DNA of 64,000 bases from Rothia aerolata (GTDB lineage Bacteria; Actinomycetota; Actinomycetes; Actinomycetales; Micrococcaceae): positions 1,216,139 to 1,280,138 of the forward strand of contig NZ_BMDC01000001.1 of the NCBI RefSeq assembly GCF_014635585.1, given 5' to 3'. The first letter of the stretch is position 1. Every line of letters begins with the position of its first letter. Below the pieces are notes generated by a model. That model made no database searches. It was not told the origin of the DNA and worked only from the letters and a program-made list of their open reading frames with translations. Made by a program: the position numbers and the translations under genes. This document shows positions 15,818 to 24,567 of the stretch, piece by piece.

Positions 15818-17664
15818 TACTCGTCACCGTCTTTGCTGTAGCTAAATACACCGTCTGGCAGGGATACTACTCGGGAACCTTTCACTACACGGCGCAGGTG
15901 CTGACGTACGCCATCCATCACAGTGGTAGCAGCCAGAACAATCGTCTCACCGGGCTGAATGTGGTTTACCAGCGAGTCCACCACATCAGTAGTTGCAACT
16001 CCCTCAATAACTTTCAATAGAGCATTTCCACGCCGAGCGTCGAACGTATGGTCATCCTCAGAGTGCAATAGCGAAAAACCAAGATTAGCAGCTACTGACT
16101 CCACCAGAGTCTGCCCGGTAGCTTCAGAAGTTAACATGACACGGTTTAGATCTGGGCTGTAGTCAAAGCAAGAAGGTGACAGGTGTGCAACCTGGAACCC
16201 ACCGCCGCCGCGCCAGTTAATAACTTCCTTGGTACGTTTAGTCTTTGATGCAACTTTGAGCGCTTTGATTCGAGGGTCTTTCTTCGCCTCTGGGTCATTT
16301 GCAATAAGCTTATTCAGCACAGAAGTGAATTTAGCGGCATCATCCGCTGAAACGCCTTCGGGTAACTCAACATTATCGGCCGCGACACGCTCACCTTTAG
16401 TTCGAGTGATTCCACCGGAGTCTTGGTCGTTCACAACTTTCTCTAAACGAGCTTTAGTGAATCGGTTGAAGGTATCTTCTACCAGCTCGCAGGTTACCCA
16501 GCGGCGCCCCATTTTCTGAGCTACTGCGGCAGTAGTGCCAGAGCCTGCGAAAACGTCAAGAACGATGTCACCGGGGTTAGAGCCAATGTGAATGATGCGT
16601 TCGAGTAGACGTTCGGGTTTAGGGGTGGAAAAAGCAGCCTTGTTGGGAAACAAAGCTTGAATCTCGCGTTTTGCTGTATCTGTTGTACCAACTTCCAACG
16701 CTGTCCATAGCGTATGAGGAACCAGACCGCCTTGCACCTCTAAAAGAAACTTTTTGAGGCGTGGACCTGCTTTACCATCAGCACCAAACCAGATTCTGTT
16801 ATCGACTATTAGCTCATTGTATCTAGGTTCAGTAAATCTCCACACAGAACCTACAGGAGGTTCTAGCTCTAAGCCGGCAGGAGTTCTGAGCCTATATCTT
16901 TGCGACCATCTTTCATTTTCGGCAGGGTTAAACTGTGCAGTAAAAGGAACAGAAGTCCAAGGGCCACGGGGATCGTTATCCGGGTTTATGTACCCTTCTG
17001 ATCCATCTCTCATAAGAAGATTACGGCTCCGTGACCAGTCGCCTCTCTTTTTGGTGTAAACGAGTATAAAATCTGTTGAAACCGAAACTACCGAACGATT
17101 CTCTCGGGTTGTTCTCTTCTCCCAGATAACTTCACACATAAAGTTACCGACACCGAATACTTCATCCATGAGTACCCGCATTCGGTGGTTTTCTACATCA
17201 TCTAGGTGCACCCAGATCGACCCATCGTCTGAAAGTAGCTTCTTCATATGTAGCAGACGGTCGCGCATCATGGTCAGCCATACAGAATGTTCCAAATTAT
17301 CTTCATAATTAGCAAAGGTCTGTGCGGTATTGAAGGGCGGGTCAATGTAAATAAGCTTCACCTTGCCCACATATTTTTCAGCAAGCTCGGGCACTCGAGT
17401 AAGTGCTTCAAGAACATCACCTGACTCACCGAGAATCAGCAGATTATCATCCTGTGGCTCAAGGTCAGCACGCTCAGAATAAGAAAACTCTTCAGTCTTC
17501 TCAGACTGCACACCTTCAACAAAATCGTCATAAACCAAAGTATGAGTTTCGCAGTAACGAGGGTCAGAAGGATCAACCCACGTATAGCCATACTTCCCGG
17601 ACTCGATAGGTATTAGAGCTTTATCTTTGTTGTACCAGGTAAGTTGAAGACGTTGCTGAGCCAT
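15817..17664 (-). CDS. Type III DNA methyltransferase, Mod subunit
   Basis: 615 residues. N-6 adenine methyltransferase of the beta class: motif IV DPPFNTAQTF comes first (about residues 107-116), the target-recognition region follows, and motif I VLDVFAGSGTTAAVAQKMGRRW comes later (about 368-389). It protects host DNA and provides specificity to Res. The recognition sequence cannot be predicted here. The gene leads the mod-res-SLATT-like operon. No repeat tract capable of phase variation was seen in its coding sequence. Confidence 0.93.
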   Translation of the reverse strand: MAQQRLQLTWYNKDKALIPIESGKYGYTWVDPSDPRYCETHTLVYDDFVEGVQSEKTEEFSYSERADLEPQDDNLLILGESGDVLEALTRVPELAEKYVGKVKLIYIDPPFNTAQTFANYEDNLEHSVWLTMMRDRLLHMKKLLSDDGSIWVHLDDVENHRMRVLMDEVFGVGNFMCEVIWEKRTTRENRSVVSVSTDFILVYTKKRGDWSRSRNLLMRDGSEGYINPDNDPRGPWTSVPFTAQFNPAENERWSQRYRLRTPAGLELEPPVGSVWRFTEPRYNELIVDNRIWFGADGKAGPRLKKFLLEVQGGLVPHTLWTALEVGTTDTAKREIQALFPNKAAFSTPKPERLLERIIHIGSNPGDIVLDVFAGSGTTAAVAQKMGRRWVTCELVEDTFNRFTKARLEKVVNDQDSGGITRTKGERVAADNVELPEGVSADDAAKFTSVLNKLIANDPEAKKDPRIKALKVASKTKRTKEVINWRGGGGFQVAHLSPSCFDYSPDLNRVMLTSEATGQTLVESVAANLGFSLLHSEDDHTFDARRGNALLKVIEGVATTDVVDSLVNHIQPGETIVLAATTVMDGVRQHLRRVVKGSRVVSLPDGVFSYSKDGDE

Positions 17665-17804
17665 GCTTTAAGTATTTCCATTTCTATCCAAGCTCGCAGA
17701 ACGGAGTTGGAGTGATGCAAGATTTTTAGAAATAACTTTACCTCCCCACAGGATAAAGTTGCTCCCGTTTTGTAGGTTCCTTCGGAACGTCATGAGCGGA
17801 CAAA

Positions 17805-17956
17805 GTTAAAAGAAAAGACAACGTTCCTCAACCCTTCGCAAATCCAAAGATTCGTGCGAAGCTGAGGAGCGCCATCCTCAAATCGACTCAGTCAATTACA
17901 TCATGCCGACAGGTGTCGGACCCATGCCTGCGGCACGGGTTAACACCGACAGGGCG
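17805..17956 (-). pseudogene. Remnant of a second groEL 3' end and its terminator
   Basis: Bases 17896-17956, read on the minus strand, encode about 19 residues ending RAAGMGPTPVGMM and TAA, matching the GroEL C-terminus [12 protein letters not shown] in frame. Bases 17805-17880 match the inverted repeat downstream of groEL at 18640-18704 (shared GCGAAGC-GAGGAGCGCC core). Only the last part of a groEL copy therefore survives here, just beyond the intact small membrane protein gene and before the mod promoter. It is the right boundary of the restriction-modification island. The remaining 314-base gap (17665-17978) holds nothing else recognisable. Confidence 0.75.
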
Positions 17957-17978
17957 TTTAACCGTGCAGAGAAGCCCC

Positions 17979-18449
17979 TCAAAGAGTCTTGCGAATAACA
18001 CCCGCAACTACAGCCCCATAAACAGCATGCGGAATAGCATCGCTCAGCCAGCCTTTAAGGCCCCAGGTCTTAGGATCAGAAACCCCGGTCAAAGCCATCG
18101 GAATATCCGAGGCCGCCGTTGCTGCCGCTCCGACCAGCAGAGACTCCGCCGCAAAAGGAAGACGACCGGCCATGCCCGAGGCCGAGTGCAAAACACCAAC
18201 CCCGGTGCCCACAGCAATGCCGAGTAAAGCGCCGAGGGCTTCAAGGCGGTTCTCCCGGGTTTCCTCATCACCGGGCATCTCGATTCCGCCCAGTTCCAGC
18301 GTCTTCTCAGCCATGCGGGCAGGAACGTCGCTCGCCCCGCGACCGCGCGTGAGCATATCGAGATAGGTGACGGTGTTCAGGGCGGTAACACCTGCGGCTC
18401 CGGCAAGCGCACCCCTGGTTAGACGATGAAAAATACTTTGATGAGACAT
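17979..18449 (-). CDS. Small membrane-associated protein of unknown function
   Basis: 156 residues from the ATG at 18449, preceded by GAGGAGAGGA; the longer frame to 18530 lacks such a site. It has a weakly hydrophobic N-terminal segment (GALAGAAGVTALNTVTYLDML), a charged centre (MPGDEETRENRLEALGALLGIAVGTGVGVLH) and Gly/Ala-rich segments (AESLLVGAAATAASDIPMAL; GWLSDAIPHAVYGAVVAGVIRKTL). I do not recognise a characterised family. It stands downstream of groEL on the same strand, separated by a terminator and a long palindrome. A broken copy of its 3' third is at 11616. Confidence 0.7.
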   Translation of the reverse strand: MSHQSIFHRLTRGALAGAAGVTALNTVTYLDMLTRGRGASDVPARMAEKTLELGGIEMPGDEETRENRLEALGALLGIAVGTGVGVLHSASGMAGRLPFAAESLLVGAAATAASDIPMALTGVSDPKTWGLKGWLSDAIPHAVYGAVVAGVIRKTL

Positions 18450-18530
18450 GTTTTCCTCTCCTCGCTTCTTAGTACGGAAATACGGGGTATACCCGTTAAG
18501 GCTCATCATATCGCCCCTGTCTAGCCCCAC

Positions 18531-18602
18531 CGCGAGGGGTCACATATCATTCAAAATACGCCCAAAAACAGCCATTTTGTGAACGATATGTGCCCCCTCG
18601 CG
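18531..18602. repeat. 72-base imperfect palindrome
   Basis: CGCGAGGGG...CACATATC...TTCA at 18531-18555 pairs with TGAA...GATATGTG...CCCCTCGCG ending at 18602, leaving a small A-rich loop. It lies between the groEL terminator and the start of the small membrane protein gene. It could be a backup terminator, an operator of that gene or a repeated extragenic element; sequence alone does not decide. Confidence 0.65.
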
Positions 18603-18639
18603 GAAGCTCTATGGAGAAAAGTACACGCTCATTCTTACA

Positions 18640-18704
18640 AGGACGACGCTCCCCCACCCCGCACGAACCCGAAAGTTCACGCGAAGCCGAGGAGCGCCGT
18701 CCTA
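18640..18704 (-). terminator. groEL terminator hairpin
   Basis: AGGACGACGCTCC at 18640-18652 pairs with GGAGCGCCGTCCT at 18692-18704 (one mismatch), with an inner stem GAAAGTTC near the loop. It lies 28 bases beyond the groEL stop on the minus strand. A decayed copy of this sequence is found at 17805-17880. Confidence 0.65.
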
Positions 18705-18731
18705 TCAAAAAGCACCTCGATGGTGTGCTCG

Positions 18732-20444
<1,713 letters not shown>

Positions 20445-20500
20445 TCACGAGGGCGGGGCGCCTCACGGCTGAAAGTACATTGTTTCTCTTTCAGTGGGCC

Positions 20501-20547
20501 GCTAAATCTAGCACTGCGATTTAGCAGTTAGACACTGAGAGTGCTAA
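20501..20547 (-). promoter_or_regulatory. CIRCE operator overlapping a second inverted repeat
   Basis: CIRCE: TTAGCAGTT (20521-20529), nine bases, GAGTGCTAA (20539-20547). The right half is perfect and the left half differs from TTAGCACTC at two positions. This is the binding site of the heat-shock repressor HrcA. Directly beside it, GCTAAATC (20501-20508) and GATTTAGC (20518-20525) form a perfect inverted repeat, also with a nine-base spacer, that shares bases with the left CIRCE half. The rest of the groEL leader holds an inverted repeat (CTTTCAGC near 20400 with GCTGAAAG near 20468). Confidence 0.85.
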
Positions 20548-20640
20548 CACCAATCTTGGCACTTGTTCTAGGAGAGCGCAAACCTTTTACAGGAGATTGA
20601 CAGGCTTAATCGCCCTCAGCGCACAGGGAGGAAGGATGGA

Positions 20641-20762
20641 AGGATGCCGACTCCACCAACTGGCATCGGGATGTAGCGCAGCGGGTGCGAGCCTGCGAGC
20701 ACACAAGAGCAAGCGAAATCGCAGAGCGGGCGTTTAAGGGAGGTTGGGGGAGTCGGCATCCT
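20641..20762. repeat. Structured repeat element, copy 1
   Basis: Outer arms AGGATGCCGACTCC-A-CCAAC (20641-20660) and GGTTGGGGGAGTCGGCATCCT (to 20762) pair almost perfectly. They enclose an 80-base core beginning TGGCATCGGGATG and ending GCGTTTAAGGG, with inner stems such as GTGC...GCAC and GCGA...TCGC. The same core recurs at about 63384-63478 with different outer arms. It lies between the groEL promoter region and the LytR_C gene. It may be a non-coding RNA, a mobile extragenic repeat or an elaborate terminator for the LytR_C gene, whose stop is 9 bases away. Confidence 0.7.
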
Positions 20763-20770
20763 GGCAGCAC

Positions 20771-21334
20771 TTATTCCGCTGCCAACCCACTCGGGCTTGC
20801 TCCCCCGGTGTAGTCGGGGCCCAGCACAATGTAGAGGTTGGCGGAGGCCTCGGGGTCTGAGTCGATGAGTTCAATGCTGAGCTGGTCTGCCAGCTCGCTG
20901 GCCTCGTTCACGTAGCCGTTGGAGTAGAAGACCATCGATTGGCTCAGCGGCACACCCTGCCAGTTGGCGGCTGCGGTTACCTGATAGCCCGCGTCTTCCA
21001 GCTGCTGTTCAACTTCGGCGGCTGCGCCGGGATAGGCGCCGCCGTTGTAGATTTCGACGTTCACTTCAGCGGGGTCGCGGAGTTCGCGGGGTGTGGGTGA
21101 GGACGACGCACTGGTTGAGCTCTCGGCGTTCGTTGAGGAGGCGTCGGGGGCGAGGGTGCGCGGCTGGAAAATAAACATGAGGGCACCAATGAGCAGGGCC
21201 AGCCCGCCAAAGGTCAAAATTCCGATGAAACCCCGCGGAGAGGCCTTGGGATCTTCTACTTTTCCCCGGTAGGCACCGCGACGTTGAGAGTCTTCGGGAA
21301 CGTCGTCAAATTCATCGTGGGGGAAGGAGTTCAC
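20771..21334 (-). CDS. LytR C-terminal-domain membrane protein
   Basis: 187 residues, GTG start with GAGAGG upstream. A charged cytoplasmic N-terminus of about 35 residues precedes one TM helix (FIGILTFGGLALLIGALMFIF), then a Ser/Thr-rich linker and a globular domain, VNVEIYNGGAYPGAAAEVEQQLEDAGYQV...NLYIVLGPDY, which is the LytR_C fold. These proteins are thought to act in cell-wall assembly. In actinobacteria the gene commonly sits beside a DUF3263 gene, as it does here. Confidence 0.87.
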   Translation of the reverse strand: MNSFPHDEFDDVPEDSQRRGAYRGKVEDPKASPRGFIGILTFGGLALLIGALMFIFQPRTLAPDASSTNAESSTSASSSPTPRELRDPAEVNVEIYNGGAYPGAAAEVEQQLEDAGYQVTAAANWQGVPLSQSMVFYSNGYVNEASELADQLSIELIDSDPEASANLYIVLGPDYTGGASPSGLAAE

Positions 21335-21430
21335 GGAGGCTACCTCTCGGGGTTAATCAGCGGGGAGGAAATCTTCATCCTCTAGGGTACACAGTTGGGC
21401 GCGGGAGTCTCGCCGGTTTAAAGGAAGAAT

Positions 21431-21664
21431 CTAGGCATGGTCGCGGTGTTCGCGCAGGCGCCGGGTCAGGGCCGGTTCCACAGCGATGATTCTCGGGTTA
21501 TCAATCATGGTGTTGAGTCGCTGGTAGTAGGCAATGGGGCTGAGGCCCAGCTCGGTGCGGATAGCCTGTTCTTTGGCGCCGGGGTACTTCCAGCGGCGCT
21601 TTTCGATGGAGATAATGCCGGTTTCGAGGTCGTCCAGCAGACCTTCTGCGGGTTCTTCAGACAT
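21431..21664 (-). CDS. DUF3263 protein
   Basis: 77 residues with GAGGAGGG upstream of the ATG. The pattern EKRRWKYPGAKEQAIRTELGLSPIAYYQRLNTMIDNPRIIAVEPALTRRLREHRD is the DUF3263 signature, found next to LytR_C genes across actinobacteria. The middle resembles a helix-turn-helix (LGLSPIAYYQRLNTMID), so a DNA-binding role is possible, but no function is established as far as I know. Confidence 0.88.
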   Translation of the reverse strand: MSEEPAEGLLDDLETGIISIEKRRWKYPGAKEQAIRTELGLSPIAYYQRLNTMIDNPRIIAVEPALTRRLREHRDHA

Positions 21665-21755
21665 TGCCCTCCTCAGATACAGCAGATTTTCTTCTCTTCG
21701 ATAGCCTAGTCTTAGTAGAGACTTTTGAAAGCCACCAACCCGTGTGAGGTGTATT

Positions 21756-22433
21756 GTGCCCGCTCAGCCCCTAACCGAGATTATGGCCCCTGACTGGGCT
21801 GAAGCTCTTACCCCGGTCGAAAGTAATATTCGGGCCATGGGGAATTTTCTGCGGGAGGAGCACCGCGCTGGGCGCCAGACCCTGCCGCCCGCCCACGATA
21901 TTTTCAACGCCTTTAAAGAACCGATGGAAAACGTCAAGGTGCTCATCATCGGTCAGGATCCCTACCCCACTCCCGGCCACGCTATGGGTCTTTCTTTCTC
22001 GGTCAAGCCCGATGTTCGCCCCATTCCCCGCTCCCTGCAAAATATCTATAAGGAGCTCCAGTCAGACTTGAACATTCCGACTCCCGAGCACGGGGATCTT
22101 TCGCAGTGGAGCCGCCAGGGCGTCATGCTCATGAACAGGGTGCTCTCGGTGGGCACGGGGGACGCCGGCTCCCACCGGAACCTGGGCTGGGAGACAATTA
22201 CCAGCTGCGCCATTCAGGCACTGGCTGCCCGCAATCAGCCCCTGGTGGGTATTCTCTGGGGGCGGGACGCCCGCAATGCCAAGTCCCTGCTGGGCAACTA
22301 CCCCTGCGTTGAGTCTGCCCACCCCTCGCCCCTCTCCGCTTCGCGGGGTTTCTTCGGCTCCCGACCCTTCTCCCGGGCTAATGAGCTTCTGGTGCAGCAG
22401 GGTGTCACGCCGGTCAACTGGCAGCTGGCCTAG
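21756..22433 (+). CDS. ung: Uracil-DNA glycosylase, family 1
   Basis: 225 residues from the GTG at 21756, which has GAGGTG at a good distance; a GTG at 21744 would add four residues. It removes uracil from DNA to start base-excision repair. The water-activating loop is [17 protein letters not shown] and the leucine-intercalation loop is [11 protein letters not shown]. Length is normal. It is divergent from the DUF3263 gene and followed directly by a strong hairpin terminator. Confidence 0.96.
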   Translation: MPAQPLTEIMAPDWAEALTPVESNIRAMGNFLREEHRAGRQTLPPAHDIFNAFKEPMENVKVLIIGQDPYPTPGHAMGLSFSVKPDVRPIPRSLQNIYKELQSDLNIPTPEHGDLSQWSRQGVMLMNRVLSVGTGDAGSHRNLGWETITSCAIQALAARNQPLVGILWGRDARNAKSLLGNYPCVESAHPSPLSASRGFFGSRPFSRANELLVQQGVTPVNWQLA

Positions 22434-22436
22434 GGG

Positions 22437-22465
22437 TAGGACGACGTCGCCGCGGCGTCGTCCTA
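22437..22465 (+). terminator. Hairpin terminator after ung
   Basis: TAGGACGACG (22437-22446) and CGTCGTCCTA (22456-22465) form a perfect 10-base stem with a 9-base loop, starting 4 bases after the ung stop. It lies 25 bases before the end of the convergent ThrE gene and may serve both. It also holds one copy of the frequent motif GGACGACG. Confidence 0.8.
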
Positions 22466-22489
22466 AATCTTCAGCTCCCCCGCGCCCGA

Positions 22490-24514
22490 CTAGCGGTTGA
22501 TGGGGGCCTCAAAGCTACCGGTGGGGGCGTGATGCTGGTCTTCGGGGTGGCGCCGTTCTATGATGCGCTGGATTATATTCTGCGTGATGTATATACCCAG
22601 AATTACCCCGGCGGAGAGGGTCAGAATGGTTGCCGAAGCGTCGAGAATGTTGGCGATACCGGCCAGGGGATCGGGGTCGATCACCACCGAGTAGAGGCCG
22701 CGGAAGATCGTCAGACCCGGAAGCAGGAACATAATGCCCGGCACCGCAAAAATCGACTGGGGCGAGTGCAGCCTAAAGGCGAGCACAGCGCTGACCGATC
22801 CCACCACGAAGGCACCCAGGGCAACGTTGAGCTTGCCCGGCTCTTGGTCTACCAGGGCACTCATGCCGTAGTAGACCGCCTGGCCTGAGAGCGAAACCAC
22901 CAGCACCCAAAACATGTTCTTCCAGGTACCCTGGGCAGCGGCCACCACCGCCACCGACCCCAGGGCCATACCCGCCACGCTGACCCACAGCGGCGGCGGG
23001 TTAAAGACCGCCTGCCGAATATCCATGCTGACCGCGTCGAAGAAGCTCATCACGGTCAGCGCCAGAGCAATACCGACCACCAGGCCAATAAAGCTCACCC
23101 CGGTGGTCACAAACTTACCGGCGGAGGTCAGCGGATAGCCGGTCAGCGCATCCTGGGAGGCAGAGACCAGCCGGGCGGTGGGCAACAGCATCATCAGGCC
23201 CGCCGCCACCACGTGGGGGCCGGAAACATAGAAGTTCAGCGCCTCGGTGACCGAGGCCTCGTGGGTCACGTACATGGCCGCCGAGGTAATCACACCCGAG
23301 CCCACCGCCATGGTAAAGAAGCTGGGCAGCTTGAGTCTACCCACCCACTGCATGGCAAAGTGCACCGCGATAAAGACGAAGAAGGAAAGAATCGCCGCGC
23401 GCCAGGAGCCACCCACGCCGAAGGTAAAGGCCACAGCCATGAGCAGGTTAAAGCCCAAAATTCCCGCCGGCGAGAAGAGTTTGGGGCGGGTGTTAATCTC
23501 GTGCAGCCGCCGCTCTGCCGCCTTACGGTCAAGACCCTTTTCTGTGATTGCGTGAATCAGCCGGTAAATCGCCTCAAGCGAGGAGTAGTTCTCTGAGTTA
23601 GAGCGCACCACCCGCACCACGGTGTGGGTAAAGCGTTCGCTGGTGCGGGCGCCAAAGGATGAGAAGAGCTGCTTGTTCTCCTCATCCACCGAAATGTCAG
23701 AGACATAGTTAATCAGCACCGACTGGCTGGTGACGTCTACCTCAACGTCGTCCAAACCGTAGGTGGAGCAGACCGCCACAATCGCCGAATCGACGTCCAT
23801 GGTGTCGGCGCCGTAGTGGAACATGGTCTCTGCCAGGCGCACTGTGAAGTTGAGAACCGCCCGGGCTTCCTCCTGCTTCTGCACAAAGCGCTCACGGTTG
23901 ACCTTGGCTGCCATGGTGAACTGGCGCTGGGCCACGCGCGCCACGCCGCGAATGGGCACCGTCAGCGACTGGTTGGGCTGCATAAAGGACTTAATGGAGC
24001 TGCGAACCGCCTGGCCAGCCCCCAGTTTCCGCTTATATGCCACCTTGGGAATACCAGAGGTTTGGGGCGCTACCGAGGGGTAGGCCGCCTGTTGCATACC
24101 GTCGGTTGTCGAGGGTGTCTCAGCCACACTAATCGGCGTTACGGTGGTGGTCAGCGGAGCCAGGTCTTCTTCCTTCGGCTCTGCCGGACTAAAAGGATCT
24201 TCTGCTACCGGCCCGAATGCCCCCTCAGCGCTGACGACTGGCAGAGCGTTGGGGTGGGGAAGACTGGTTTTCTCCAGCGGTTTGGTTGGTTCTGAGGACG
24301 ACGCCGCCGCTGCAGGGGCCGCCTGCGCCGGTGAGGTGCGGGGTAAAGTTCCGGGTGCCCCAAAGGCTCCGACAGGTAGCCCGCCGGTGGACTGGGCGCC
24401 AAAAGGTTGCGGGTCATCCTCGGCAGAAGGTACCTGCTGGTACTGAGCGGTCTGCTCAAAGGCCGAGGCAGACGGGTAGGCACTCTGAGAGAGTCCCTGC
24501 TCGTTTTTCTCCAC
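22490..24514 (-). CDS. Threonine/serine exporter family protein (ThrE-like), copy 1
   Basis: 674 residues; GTG start with GAGGGG upstream. About 190 N-terminal residues are Pro/Ser/Ala-rich and probably disordered, with recurring YPSA/YPSV motifs. The cytoplasmic DUF1212 part follows: VLNFTVRLAETMFHYGADTMDVDSAIVAVCSTYGLDDVEVDVTSQSVLINYV. About ten TM segments then form the two membrane halves, as in Corynebacterium ThrE, which exports threonine and serine. A very similar gene lies directly upstream on the same strand (53-base gap), suggesting an old tandem duplication and perhaps a two-subunit exporter. Confidence 0.9.
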   Translation of the reverse strand: MEKNEQGLSQSAYPSASAFEQTAQYQQVPSAEDDPQPFGAQSTGGLPVGAFGAPGTLPRTSPAQAAPAAAASSSEPTKPLEKTSLPHPNALPVVSAEGAFGPVAEDPFSPAEPKEEDLAPLTTTVTPISVAETPSTTDGMQQAAYPSVAPQTSGIPKVAYKRKLGAGQAVRSSIKSFMQPNQSLTVPIRGVARVAQRQFTMAAKVNRERFVQKQEEARAVLNFTVRLAETMFHYGADTMDVDSAIVAVCSTYGLDDVEVDVTSQSVLINYVSDISVDEENKQLFSSFGARTSERFTHTVVRVVRSNSENYSSLEAIYRLIHAITEKGLDRKAAERRLHEINTRPKLFSPAGILGFNLLMAVAFTFGVGGSWRAAILSFFVFIAVHFAMQWVGRLKLPSFFTMAVGSGVITSAAMYVTHEASVTEALNFYVSGPHVVAAGLMMLLPTARLVSASQDALTGYPLTSAGKFVTTGVSFIGLVVGIALALTVMSFFDAVSMDIRQAVFNPPPLWVSVAGMALGSVAVVAAAQGTWKNMFWVLVVSLSGQAVYYGMSALVDQEPGKLNVALGAFVVGSVSAVLAFRLHSPQSIFAVPGIMFLLPGLTIFRGLYSVVIDPDPLAGIANILDASATILTLSAGVILGIYITQNIIQRIIERRHPEDQHHAPTGSFEAPINR

Positions 24515-24567
24515 TGTTCGCCCCTCTACACCCGGTTGCGTGGAATCTTCAGAAATATGTTCTCACA

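Noticed and set aside
17896..17956. A short gene encoding the AAGMGPTPVGMM peptide
   Set aside because: It aligns with the groEL C-terminus and has no start codon or ribosome site; it is the tail of a deleted groEL copy.
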